DNA from: Volutella citrinella
Taxonomy: Eukaryota > Ascomycota > Sordariomycetes > Hypocreales > Nectriaceae
Direction: 5' to 3'
Length of the DNA stretch: 64,000 bases
Assembly (NCBI GenBank): GCA_034401135.1
Contig: JAWZSP010000004.1
Coordinates: forward strand, 4,836,001-4,900,000
Positions 22,064 through 32,098 of the stretch are shown here, one piece after another. A program made the translations under genes and the position numbers. Below the pieces are notes generated by a model. That model did no database searches and was not told where the DNA came from. It was given only the letters and a program-made list of their open reading frames with translations. Every line of letters begins with the position of its first letter. Position 1 is the first letter of the stretch.

Positions 22064-24234
22064 CTTGGGGTCGTTCGATCTGCCGGGAGTGAGATAAAGA
22101 GTGTAATGGCAAGACCAGCCGGATGGATTCACGGAAACGGGACGGACGAGGGCGTAGGGTGGCGGATTGGCAGCCCAGGCGGTTATATGTGCGTGGCTAG
22201 CATGCCAGGACGGTATATTCCGGCCGGTATGCACTAATAATAATTCTCCAGGCAAACAGCAAAGCAGAGCCCCGGGACAAGGAGGCCAGGTCGCCGCTGG
22301 GTCTTGATTATCAGGGCGGCCCCCATTGCGTGCATTACAGGTACCCACCTGATAGGTCCAGCCGTCCCCCCTCTCCAGCGAAAAGAGCACTATCGACTAC
22401 TAATTTAAGCCGACGCGGTCGCTACGCCGCTAGGCCAGGGGAAACTGCAGTGACTGCTGGACGCAAGCAACAAGTTGCCTGTGATGGATCCCATTGTGTG
22501 TGCTTTTCGCCATCGCTCAAAGCCGTCAAAGGGTCTTTGTGAAACAGAGGACCATTCCCATCATCCCAGCAGTGGCCCTGACGAGGCGGGCGGGCGGGTG
22601 GGCGGATTGAAATGCTTGCGCAACCACCACCCATCCTCCGGCCACCCCCTGTCACGAGCTGATAGGGAGCACGCAGGGGTTCGGCCACTGAAGGCACAGG
22701 TGGTGGAGAGGGACGCAGCGGAGAGCGTAGCTTAGGGCTGGATGGCCAGCCACCCCCTTGGCTGGGTCCGTCTCGTCTCGCCCTTGGGGCGCTAGGACGC
22801 ATTCAACACGTTGTGGGCATTAGCAGAGCCATGTGATTGGCTTGATGCCGATGGTCCAGCATGTCAGAGTCCCGTTTCGCATCCCAGTGGCAATAATTGG
22901 CACTATGCCACTACTACTGGATGTATCGCCTCTCAATACCCACCCCGCCCGCACTGGACACATCCCCTTTTCAGATTCTTCAGTTTGCGCACGCAATGTG
23001 CCAGCGGGATTGATCTTGGCCTCTGGTCCTGATAATCACATAGTGCGGCGTACGAGTCTTGTCGCATTTTAGCGCTCGGGTAAATGTCTGATGGTTGGCC
23101 CTGGCTCGTCTGTCAGTCTGCGTCGTCAGCATCCCGTAAGTGGCTTCGCGTGTCGGCGCATAAATCTTACGGCCTTCCCCGCTTACGGCTCCCTCAGCAG
23201 GCAGTCGAGCTTGGCGGGGATGGGGGCGATCCATCAACATCTTATCAACTGAAGGATGCCCCATTGCCGGTCGCGGAAGCGGTGCCAGGAGAAATGTCGC
23301 CTCGAATGCCTGATGCCAGGCTCGACCCTAGACTGACTGCGCCGGCCTTGATCCATCACCGCCATTTGCCATTGACCAAGCCTGCAATGCCTGTCCTTGG
23401 CCCGTTAGTCAGCGAAGCATAGGTCGTAGCGTGCCCAATCACCGCAGATCAAGGAGGGGAATCCGTGCATCCAGGCGCTTCCCACAGCACTCGCGATGTG
23501 GGCGACCGTCTCCCCTGCCGTTGGCCCTACCCTACACTTTGACGATGAGCCTATCATAATAAACCGTCGAGCGTAGCTTACTATTTATCGTAAACTGCAT
23601 TGTAGTTGATGATACCTCTTCTATTTTTTTTATTTTTTTTTTATAAATCTCAAGGGTCCTTTCTGAACTTCTTGTCTAGCAGTGGCAACATTAGTTGGCA
23701 CATGTCAAACGCATGTACAACCTCCTGGCGGGCCACAGACACTGGGGCAGCACACTCCAGTATGACTGATCTACTAGCAGGCATATCCCAGTGCAACCTC
23801 AATTATTCAGCCATCAGACGATGCATCGCCGTGCATAGCAACCGATGGTCATTGAGACTAAACAAGTCCTAACTCCGAAAGGATGATGCAGTGGCCGGAT
23901 TTTGACTCTGGCCGTAACATCGACCCCGCGCCGCAGCTCCAGACGGTATTAGCGGCCCCTGCGAACCCTCCAATTCCGCCCCCAATCATGTGCGCCACCT
24001 CGACGCTATGTCCGAAAACACCGCTACGCCCGCATCATCAACCTCGAGCATCGCCAGTTGCTTTGAAATGCACTAAATACGGCGGAGTTTGTGACGCAAT
24101 GAAGGCGCCACGTGCAAACTCCCGCTCGAGATAAAAACATGTCGGTGCCGCCGCCATAAACAATCCTTCTCATATGACAACGCCTAGTCAACAGACCTCA
24201 CAGCTTTAATCACAACTCCAATTCGATAGCTATC
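22064..24234. other. Intergenic, divergent promoters
   Basis: About 2.2 kb lies between divergent genes. It contains a T-rich tract at 23626-23643 and no recognisable coding or RNA feature. The stretch 24100-24234 is the likely promoter and leader of the downstream reductase. Confidence 0.5.
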
Positions 24235-25380
24235 ATGTCTTTCCCCTCAGTTCCCGAGCCTGCCACCGAGCTTGGCCGCTACCGCGTGCTCTCCAGCACT
24301 GCGGGCGTCCGCGTCTCCCCGCTCGCCTTTGGCGCCATGTCCATTGGCACGGCTTGGAAGTCCTTCCTGGGCAGCGTCGACGAGGAGCAGTCGTTCAAGC
24401 TGCTGGATGCGTATGCCGACGCCGGCGGCAACTTCATTGACACGGCCAACAACTACCAGGAGGGTGAGTCGGAGAAGTTCATCGGAAACTGGATGGCTGC
24501 CCGCAAGAACCGAGACCAAATCTTCCTGGCCACCAAGTACACCAACAACTTCACCACGACGGAGCTCGGCTACAACAAGAATGCCAATGGCGGCGGCAAC
24601 CACCGCAAGGCTCTTCGTCTGTCCGTGGATGCCTCCCTGCGCAAGCTGCAGACCGACTACATCGACCTCCTCTACGTCCACTGGTGGGACTACACCAGCT
24701 CCATCGAGGAAGTCATGGACTCGCTGCACATGCTCGTCGAGCAGGGCAAGGTGCTATACATTGGCCTCTCCGACACCCCGGCATGGATCGCCTCTGCCGC
24801 CAACGAATACGCCAAGTCGCACGGCAAGACCCAGTTTTGCATCTACCAGGGCCGCTGGAACGTGATGCAGCGTGACTTTGAGCGCGACATCATCCCCATG
24901 GCTCGCCACTACGGCATGGCCCTCGCTCCCTGGGCTGTCCTGGCTGGTGGACACCTGCAGAGCAAGAAGCAGCGCGAGGCCATCAAGAACAACGCCGAGG
25001 GCGGCCGCAGCCAGCACCAGGACGAAGAGAGCGCGAGGGTAAGCGACGCCCTTGAAAAGGTGGCCGGCGAGCACGGGATCGAGAGCATCCAGCAGATTGC
25101 GCTCGCGTACGTGCTTCACAAGGCTCGCCGCGTCTTCCCCATCATTGGTGGACGCAAGGTGGAACAGCTGCAGGATAACATCAAGGCCCTCAGCATTCGT
25201 CTGACGGACGAGCAGATCAAGTACATTGACAGCATCAAGGAATTTGACGTTGGGTTCCCGCTCAGCTTCCTGGGCGATGATCCCCGCGAGCATGGCAATG
25301 AGCGCCCGCCCATGATGGAGAGCCTGAGCGGAGCCAAGATTGCTTTTGAAAAGGCGGCCAGGCCCATTGGGTGTGAGTAG
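24235..25380 (+). CDS. Aldo/keto reductase (aryl-alcohol dehydrogenase / NorA type)
   Basis: This is a single exon of 381 aa. The AKR tetrad is present: Asp69 and Tyr74 in FIDTANNYQEGESE, Lys101 in ATKYT and His149 in LLYVHWWD. GGRKVEQLQDNIKAL near the C-terminus binds the NADP phosphate. Length and spacing match the AKR9 group, which holds yeast Aad proteins, aflatoxin NorA and sterigmatocystin StcV. It reduces aryl aldehydes or ketones with NADPH in the cytosol. No polyketide genes flank it, so a general aryl-aldehyde role is more likely than a cluster role. Strong GC3 codon bias suggests good expression. Confidence 0.88.
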   Translation: MSFPSVPEPATELGRYRVLSSTAGVRVSPLAFGAMSIGTAWKSFLGSVDEEQSFKLLDAYADAGGNFIDTANNYQEGESEKFIGNWMAARKNRDQIFLATKYTNNFTTTELGYNKNANGGGNHRKALRLSVDASLRKLQTDYIDLLYVHWWDYTSSIEEVMDSLHMLVEQGKVLYIGLSDTPAWIASAANEYAKSHGKTQFCIYQGRWNVMQRDFERDIIPMARHYGMALAPWAVLAGGHLQSKKQREAIKNNAEGGRSQHQDEESARVSDALEKVAGEHGIESIQQIALAYVLHKARRVFPIIGGRKVEQLQDNIKALSIRLTDEQIKYIDSIKEFDVGFPLSFLGDDPREHGNERPPMMESLSGAKIAFEKAARPIGCE

Positions 25381-25573
25381 GATAGGGTGTGAGATAGTAT
25401 CGATTAATAAAGCGAGTGTTCCACATCTCTGACTTCCAATCTTGGCGCTGTCTGTCAATAGCAACTGAACCCCAGCATAACCTTCCGCAGTCCTTCAGCA
25501 ACCACCACAGAAGAATGAAACGAATATTCGCCAATATGACGGGCCTGAAATGTCCTTTCCACCGTCCTTACGC

Positions 25574-25948
25574 CTACCCCCCCTTGGGCCCACCGAAAAC
25601 AGCGGTGCTGTCGTCGTCTTCCCCCTCTTCAGCGACGAGTCCAATGCAACCCCAATTAAGAACGCAATACTTCTTTTGCGCCCTTGCCCCAATGCCACCC
25701 CGCTTGACGGCCTTGGTTTCGGGCACCTTGATGACCTGACGCGCATTGACATTCAAGGTGTCGCCAATTTCCAGGTTCGATGCGCCGTTGACGAGGAAGT
25801 AGTCGCCTCCGGCCGTGGTGTCGCAGTTGTCATTGGCCACAACTTTGGAGTTTTCGTCGACGCAGTACTGCTGAGCATTGCAGTGTGCGGCAAGGAAGAA
25901 GGCAGTTGTGATTTGCAACGTTGGAAAGGCAATGTGTTCGCGCTTCAT
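25574..25948 (-). CDS. Small secreted cysteine-containing protein
   Basis: This is a single exon of 124 aa. The start at 25948 (MKREHIAF) is favoured because it gives a clean signal peptide (charged n-region, LQITTAFFLAAHCNA, cleavage before QQYC) and lies about 85 nt below a TATA box. The mature part has two cysteine pairs, QYCVDENSKVVANDNC and KYCVLNWGC. Between them is a Lys-Arg site (KAVKRGGIGARAQKK) that Kex2 could cut. The C-terminus is acidic (EEGEDDD), then GGPKGG. No enzyme motif is present. I do not recognise the family; an effector or surface role is possible but unproven. Confidence 0.6.
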   Translation of the reverse strand: MKREHIAFPTLQITTAFFLAAHCNAQQYCVDENSKVVANDNCDTTAGGDYFLVNGASNLEIGDTLNVNARQVIKVPETKAVKRGGIGARAQKKYCVLNWGCIGLVAEEGEDDDSTAVFGGPKGG

Positions 25949-26031
25949 CTTGATGGTCTTGTTGCTTGAGGGCTGGAATGATACTGGAGTAGTTCTGGGT
26001 GGACCAGACGACGAGAGGCAAATCGGGCTCT

Positions 26032-26039
26032 TATTTATA
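26032..26039 (-). promoter_or_regulatory. TATA box (TATAAATA) of the secreted-protein gene
   Basis: On the minus strand this reads TATAAATA, 84-91 nt upstream of the ATG at 25948, a usual fungal spacing. Confidence 0.45.
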
Positions 26040-26555
26040 GAGGTCATGTATTTACGCGCAGCGCCATCGGTGACTCAAAGGCGAAAGGGCTTCCCACCTA
26101 GGCTACCGAGGACGTTGCAGGATGCAGATGAAGGCTGTGATTAGCAGTTGTGAATGCCCTCCTATCAGATGAACACGAGGCAACGATCCTGTCGGATATG
26201 CCGATGAGTCGCTTGTATGGAGTTGAGAATCGGTGTTAACGGCTAAAGTTGCTTGACGGGATCAACCGATCAATCGCCCAGATTGAATGCTTGTCGGCGA
26301 TAAGGTTGCTTAGCGGAACAAGAGATGGATCCTACGCTCTCGCCTATGGGCAGGAATCCTGGGAACATAGCCCCATTTTTCAACCCAAACCCGAACTAGG
26401 ACACCGAGATTGGCTGGCTAGTCTTTTTGTTGTGCCATGTGGCGGAGTAGATTCCTTCCTCCAGTTTCGCATTTTCGGCCTAGCCGTCATGTTTCAAGTC
26501 ATTCTACGTCTCCGTTCCACGTCTTCAACATAGAATATCTCAAGGCCATGATTCC

Positions 26556-26565
26556 TATATAAATA
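26556..26565 (+). promoter_or_regulatory. TATA box (TATATAAATA) of the ATP-grasp gene
   Basis: The element matches the TATAWAWR consensus and lies 54-63 nt upstream of the ATG at 26619. Confidence 0.5.
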
Positions 26566-26618
26566 AAACATTGGGAAAGCGTTCCGAGGTTGGGAACCAG
26601 TAAACAGCGCCTGCAAAG

Positions 26619-27977
26619 ATGCGTCGCATCCAAGTTCCGGAGCGCCCCAACGCCCACCAGCTGGTCCAGAGCCAGGGTTTCGTCTACACCGACGACCGGC
26701 CCGATCTCTATTGGTCCGATGACCACTATTATTCTTTTACATCGGAAGAGATCCAGCTACTCGAGCAAGCCGGAAAGGATGTCTTTGATATGTGCTGCGA
26801 GGCTGCCGACTACATCCTGGATCATCCCGAGATGGCAGCGAAAATGGCCATCCCTGCATTTGCAATCCCGCAGATTAGAGAGTCTTGGAATCGTGAGCCC
26901 GCATGGGGAAGCGTGTATGGGAGATTTGATGTCGTTTTTGGGGGCGCCGACCACCCCGACCCGAGGCTGCGGACACCAAAGTTCTACGAATTCAATGCGG
27001 ATACAGCAAATTCATTGGTAGAAGGAGGAATAATTCAGTGGTCTTGGCTAGAGCAAACAGGCCATGGGAATGACCAGTACAATACGATTTGCGGGGATCT
27101 GGTCGATGCCTGGAAAAGGAACCTTGAGCTGGTTGAGAAACAACTCGGACACCGCCCTGTTGTCCACTTCACAGTCGACAGCGAAGATAAGACTGGAGAA
27201 GACGCCATGAACACGGCACTTATGATGGATACCTGTAGAAAGGCGGGGTGGTCGACTAAGTCTCTTTACTTGCATCAGATTGGGCTGTCTGACGACGGAC
27301 GATTCTACGACCAGGACAACGAGCATATCGATGTCATCTTCAAGCTCTACCCATGGGAACTCATCGTCCGAGAAGAATTCGGAGAGGCAATTTTCAAGGA
27401 CATGGAAAACATTGGCAAACGCAATGAATCTGGCGAATACATCGGAGGTACGGTTTGGATCGAACCACCGTACAAGATGATGTGGAGCAACAAGGGTCTA
27501 TTTGCTCTGCTCTGGACCCTCTTCAAGGACGATGCCAGAGCCAAGTGGCTGCTCCCGACCTACTTTGAAGACGAGGCGCCTGCCTCACTGACAAAGTTTG
27601 CACGCAAGCCAATCTACGCGCGCGAAGGTGCTGGCATTCGACTGGAGGCGGACCGCACCGTCCTTCAAGACACCAAGACGGGTGGATACGGGAAGGAAGG
27701 CTACGTCAGACAGGAGCTGGCCTTGCCGCCAGACTTTGAGGATGGCCAAGGCCGCTCTCGTTTCGCCGTGCTGGGTCTGTGGTTCATCGACGGCAAGCCA
27801 TCGGGCTTGGGCATTCGCGAAGATGGGACTCCAGTGACGACGGATGAAGCTTCGTTCGTGCCGCACTCGATTTCGGACGGGCCGGTTGCATACATCCGGA
27901 AGCCGGTTCCCGACATTGACGAAATTGAGGCGAGCACCAATGTTCGTAAATACCTTCCAGTGCTCAAGTACATGTAG
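26619..27977 (+). CDS. Glutathionylspermidine synthase-like ATP-grasp protein (YgiC/YjfC type)
   Basis: This is a single exon of 452 aa. Family blocks run in order: YEFNADTANSLVEGGIIQW (residues about 126-145), the bacterial YNADTPTSL-type preATP-grasp signature; IEPPYKMMWSNKGLFALLW; YFEDEAP; KPIYAREGAGI (about 330-340), matching the K-P-x-x-x-REG ATP-grasp strand; and FVPHSI near the end. The amidase half of E. coli Gsp is absent, as in YgiC and YjfC. By family, it would form an amide bond using ATP, perhaps joining a peptide or glutathione to an amine; no substrate is established for this branch. It has no intron. It looks bacterial in type, so old horizontal transfer is a reasonable inference. 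Confidence 0.82.
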   Translation: MRRIQVPERPNAHQLVQSQGFVYTDDRPDLYWSDDHYYSFTSEEIQLLEQAGKDVFDMCCEAADYILDHPEMAAKMAIPAFAIPQIRESWNREPAWGSVYGRFDVVFGGADHPDPRLRTPKFYEFNADTANSLVEGGIIQWSWLEQTGHGNDQYNTICGDLVDAWKRNLELVEKQLGHRPVVHFTVDSEDKTGEDAMNTALMMDTCRKAGWSTKSLYLHQIGLSDDGRFYDQDNEHIDVIFKLYPWELIVREEFGEAIFKDMENIGKRNESGEYIGGTVWIEPPYKMMWSNKGLFALLWTLFKDDARAKWLLPTYFEDEAPASLTKFARKPIYAREGAGIRLEADRTVLQDTKTGGYGKEGYVRQELALPPDFEDGQGRSRFAVLGLWFIDGKPSGLGIREDGTPVTTDEASFVPHSISDGPVAYIRKPVPDIDEIEASTNVRKYLPVLKYM

Positions 27978-28645
27978 CGAGTCGAGATCTTTTCAATGAA
28001 ATCTTGCGTTTTGGAGACGAGACTGCTTCGTTGCTTGGTGGCCTGCATTTGACTGAGAGAATTATTCGTGTTTTCTGCTGGGCGATGGGACCCTGCACTG
28101 CGCAGTACGGCAGATTGGTTGCTGGGAAAGCACAACTCCCGGACCAAGACGCTCGGCCTTGAAATCCTTGCTTCTGGGATTAGTAGCTTATCTCCAAGCC
28201 TTACGGGTTACTGTAAAGAGCCTTGTCATCGACTAGTGCAACGTCAAGTCCCCAGAGAACCCGATGCAATGTATGGGGTGCATGGTATCACATCCATCTG
28301 CTTCCCTAATAATAGCTCAGTGATCTCTCCGGGAAAGGTGTCGCGTGAGCTACATCTGTTTTTGGCTACTTGACATGGGGAGTCAGACCAGGGTTTTGAG
28401 CTGGCATCCTGCGAATCCTGCCAGGCATCCACCCCTGCACCGGCTCCATAAGTTAGGGGCGGTAAACCGTTTTGACGATTCAAGCTTGATTTATGTTATG
28501 GTGCTGAGAGTGGTCTCGGATTTTGGGGCGGGCAAGTTCCTCAACAGTACAATTACAGGATAGACTAGATTTGGGGTGTCTTCGCACCAGGGAGCTTATC
28601 TATTAATCCAGTATCTATTTTGCAAAAACCCAGGCCTGAGATACA
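27978..28645. other. Intergenic, convergent 3' ends
   Basis: The spacer lies between converging genes. Small open frames lack coding signatures. Nothing is recognised. Confidence 0.5.
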
Positions 28646-29845
28646 TTATAGCGGCGGCCCATTCATGTTAATTCGGAAATTGGCCAGCTGCTGTCGGCCA
28701 CCCTCGGTCTGCATCAGCCTGTGCCAAACATCCTGCTTCGTCTCCGCCGTGAAAGTATGCCAGAACCAGCCGTCGAGGGCGAGTGCCAGGGCAAAATGCG
28801 AATTCGTATCGGGATTCTCAGTGGCATATGTGTCACGTACTTCCCACACACCGCCGGTCCCGTACCGCTCTCCCTCGACTCCGCCGTGTCCCTTCACTGT
28901 AAGGCGTCTGTATTAGCCATATCCTTTGCTTGAAAAGGATTCACGCTTGCGCAATACGGGCCAGTTTACTTACTCTCTGGGAACAACACGTGTTCGAATT
29001 CGTGGAATAGGACTGCCGTGCCGGTTACGTACATGTCGAGAAGCCCCCCTCGCTGGATCAAATGCACCACCTGTTCAAGGAAGGGCGCCCGAGGATTTTG
29101 CTTGGCGCAGACAATAACGTATGAAGGAGTGTCTACGCCGAGAACCTGGGCATTCTCGACACCAGGTATGGTAAGTCGATAGCCCAGCAGGTGTCGTCCG
29201 TCGTCAAACGGCTCGCTGCATTTCTGAATAATGCCATGCTGATACTTGTGTTCATGGTCTAGCTTTTCTCGATGCGGAGGCGCTGTGTTTTCTGGTTAGC
29301 TTTGGACTGGCCATGGAGATTTTAGGATGAGTGCCTACTCCAAACCCGTGCCTCCTGTGTGTCATGATACATGGGTTCGTCGTCGCACATGAGGTAGATG
29401 TAATCAGTCGACCCGAGGTTGCTCATTTTACCCATCACATCTACGCAAGATCAGAAGAAAAGCTTGTCAGTGAATTCACCGTGTGTCACCGGGCTAGGAT
29501 CGACCAACCTCGCACTCGATCCCATCGCTCCTGGCCTTTAGGGTTCTTAACATCATAGAATGAATTGTATGTGCCCCAGATTCGAAGAGCTTCCCAGCGA
29601 TCATTTTCATCCTGACTGTCCGAAAGTGTCTTGACCGCGTCCATCCTCTCAGCGGCATAGGCACCCATCTTCTCCATGTTCTCAAAAATCTTCTGATATA
29701 GCTGTTCGTCGGTGCCACCAAAGTTTTGGCCAAGATTCGAGCATGTCTTGTGAGTAGGGTCCCAAAGAATGTGGCCTGTCATGGCAGCTTTAACGGCGTG
29801 GAAAAGCACCACCAGGGCCACAGCAATTACTTTCAAGCAAGACAT
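28646..29845 (-). CDS. Secreted HExxH zinc metalloprotease-like protein
   Basis: Four exons (29509-29845, 29339-29440, 28974-29282, 28646-28896), each junction in phase 1, give 332 aa. The signal peptide is MSCLKVIAVALVVLFHAVKA. TAVLFHEFEHVLFPE holds HEFEH, the zincin zinc-binding motif. A downstream YATENPDTNSHFALALALDGWFW resembles the Asn/Asp-rich helix seen in fungal M35-like and related zincins. The GTxDxxYG motif of true deuterolysins is not seen, so the third metal ligand is uncertain. Three cysteines (CSNLG, YLMCDD, VIVCAK) lie in the mature part. It is likely an extracellular peptidase or a degenerate homologue of one. Confidence 0.72.
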
Positions 29846-30666
29846 GGCGGATGTCAGCTGGGTTTGTGGAACTGGGGAGACCGAAGAGCGATGCAAAGTG
29901 GGCCAAGTCTAGGTCTGGGAGTTGAACGAGAAAAATGATGCCCAGTGGACAAAATAAGGGAAGTTGGGCCCGAATATGCCTGGAGAAAAGGTCGGCGACG
30001 ATGCAGGTCGGAAAGCAAGAGGCTAAAATAATGGGAAAGATGATGAAGACTCGGTTGCCTTTTATGAGAGTGAGCTCCTAGAGGGAGTTCTTAGCAGAGG
30101 TCCTTTTCATTGTATCGCGCCAGGATTATTTCGCACTAGCTGTCTTCCCCCTGGTCGAATTTGACAAACAGGGTAATTCTCATGAGTAGGATTTGCATGA
30201 TGGAAATATTTGTGGAGTAGCCGTGATCCTACTAGGAATTAAAGGATGCTGCCAAGTGGATTCATTCTAGAATTCTTGATGACCCTGTAGTAATCTAAGC
30301 TCAATAAAGAAAAGAGTCACATGCCATCTGGAGCAACCCCAAGGCCGACCTCATTGCCGAAGCCGATGGCTTGTGGTCTATGCCTCTATGTTAATTGGGA
30401 AGATGATGCTCAGATGCCGCTGGCGACTCGTGACTTGGCATATCGCATTGCCCTGAACCTGGATGTCATTGCTGAAACTGAATTGCATTTGTGAGACCGG
30501 GCCATTGTTGAAAGGTTAAGCCCATCGGGGGTAATGAGCATGCATCCTAATGCATGCCCGCTTGAAATGCATGGCACAGCTCCCGTTACGAACCAGATGC
30601 CCAATGCTCGGCACGAACCGTAGTGTACCGGCATAGCCACTGAGCGCAAGTATTTTCGTTCTGACA
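29846..30666. other. Intergenic
   Basis: This is the upstream region of the metalloprotease and of the kinase remnant. It is somewhat AT-rich around 30.1-30.3 kb. No gene is recognised. Confidence 0.5.
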
Positions 30667-30989
30667 ATGCCTTTGTCAAACGCAGCCTTCGTCCTTGCGA
30701 GTGGCAGACCGGCCAACCCTTTTGCCGGTAGGGCGTTGACGCCACGATTCAGAAATGAACCGATTCTTAACGAGGCCGCCGTGATGCGCTTTATCGCTGA
30801 TAAGACGGATATCCCGATACCCAAGCTCTATGGCTGTTTCGAAGACGATGAGGCTGCTTACTTGGTGATGGAGCTTGTTGAGGGCACTACAATGAATCAC
30901 CTGGCCCCCGAGGAACGCAAAGTTGTTGAGGTAGAGTTGAGGGCTACTTGGAAATGACGAGGACGCATTGATGGATGCCATGCACGAGA
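30667..30989 (+). pseudogene. Aminoglycoside phosphotransferase/choline-kinase-like remnant
   Basis: The open part encodes the N-lobe of a fungal APH-type kinase: ILNEAAVMRFIADKTDIPIPKLYGCF, EDDEAAYLVMELVEG and PEERKVVEVEL are close to the family pattern. The frame stops at 30955-30957; shifting one base restores only GYLEMTRTH before another stop at 30994. The catalytic HxD loop, the metal-binding D and the whole C-lobe are absent from the following sequence. The N-terminal lysine strand is also poorly preserved. I read this as a truncated, frameshifted relic rather than a short functional protein. It lies next to the RidA gene, which ends on the opposite strand at 31110. Confidence 0.65.
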
Positions 30990-31109
30990 ACGAGGCAAAA
31001 CCAGAAACGGTGTCTCGAAGTCGGGGTATGGCACTAGGGAGCCTATTCGCCCGAGGGTATCATGAACTATGTCATCTCCTCATACATTTATTTGGCGTTA
31101 GAAGTACTA

Positions 31110-31638
31110 TCAGATACGCGAGGATATGCTACCAGCTGACAGGGGAAGGCATGCAATTGCCTCAATCTCTACATCGGCTCCCTGCAGGGGGAGTTGTGCG
31201 ACAGCTACGCATGTTCGACTCTGGTACTGAATTAGTTGACTAGCCTAGAGGATTTGCTTCTCCAGATACATACCGGCTTAGGATCACTCGAGAAAAACTC
31301 AATGTATGCCTTGTTGACCTTGGCATAGTGCTCCATGCTTGAGAGGAAGACGGTGGCTTTCACGATGTTGGTTGCCGGGGTGCCAGCCTCCTCGAGGACG
31401 GCGCTGAGGTTGCTCAGGCATTGCTTCTGGTGAAGTTGTTAGAACTGTATGCTTCCCCGATAAGTGGGCGAGGTAGGAGACGAACCGTCTGTTCATAGGC
31501 GTCCCCAGCAAGTTTTCGGGTCTGGGGGTGGATGCCGAGTGCTCCCGAACAGTACACCATGCCATTGCAGATGATTGCCTGCGACAGATGTGGGCTGGGG
31601 GCCGGGGCGTTTTTGCTTGTGACTGCGATACGAGACAT
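31110..31638 (-). CDS. RidA/YjgF/YER057c/UK114 family enamine/imine deaminase
   Basis: Three exons (31486-31638, 31274-31426, 31110-31220), all phase 0, give 138 aa. The last exon is found only after splicing and supplies SRTCVAVAQLPLQGADVEIEAIA, the RidA signature with the catalytic Arg (RTCV) and the Glu of VEIEAIA. Earlier blocks are AIICNGMVYCSGALGIHP and LSAVLEEAGTPATNIVKATVFL. A 13-residue tail (CLPLSAGSISSRI) follows the usual end of the fold. RidA trimers hydrolyse reactive 2-aminoacrylate-type enamines/imines released by PLP and flavin enzymes. A D-amino-acid oxidase, a regulator and a transporter lie within 7 kb, giving a matching imine source. Confidence 0.88.
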
Positions 31639-32098
31639 GGCGAGGGAGATGATAAGTGACAATTGTTGATTAGTCTCCCAGGAGCACATCTATCTGGCTT
31701 TATATGTATTTTTCAGCGTCCTCGGGACTTCGGTCCTCGTTCGGCGGCGTCTTCACCATCCAGACGTGACAGAAAAGAGACTAGCTTCGGGGATGGGTCT
31801 CCGTGGCACGTCAGCGGCTTGTTCCGTCCGCGCAGGACCATCTGTTTGGATCCCCCCGCACAGCATCTCTCGGCGATCTAGCCCTCTGCTTTCCCTCGGC
31901 GTATCATGGCTCAAGAGATATCAGCCCCGTCCTTGCATGCCGAGATCCGATTTCGCAACGTATGCGGTATTGAGGGAGTGTATTGGCCAGGTCACACGTG
32001 AAGTAGCCCACTCGTTGCCCTCAGCCTGACCATCCCCTTGTTTCCCCACGGTTTGGTCGTGCAAACGCACTCTCATCCCCAAGCCACTATAGTAGGCG
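31639..32098. other. Bidirectional promoter, RidA and Zn2Cys6 regulator
   Basis: The spacer separates divergent start codons. On the minus strand CATATAAAG at 31698-31706 is a TATA-like element 60-68 nt from the RidA start. Otherwise nothing is recognised. Confidence 0.4.

Larger units (their letters stand above)
25949..26618. other. Bidirectional promoter region
   Basis: The spacer serves two divergent genes and contains a TATA-like box for each strand, listed separately. No coding feature is recognised. Confidence 0.5.

Noticed and set aside
20792..22237. Long plus-strand open frame of 481 codons, Val/Leu-rich
   Set aside because: It is antisense to the glycosyltransferase, whose DXD and anchor motifs are clear; the frame arises from GC-biased third positions.
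23620..23645. T-rich tract as a poly(A)/retroelement tail
   Set aside because: No target-site duplication or reverse-transcriptase remnant is seen beside it.
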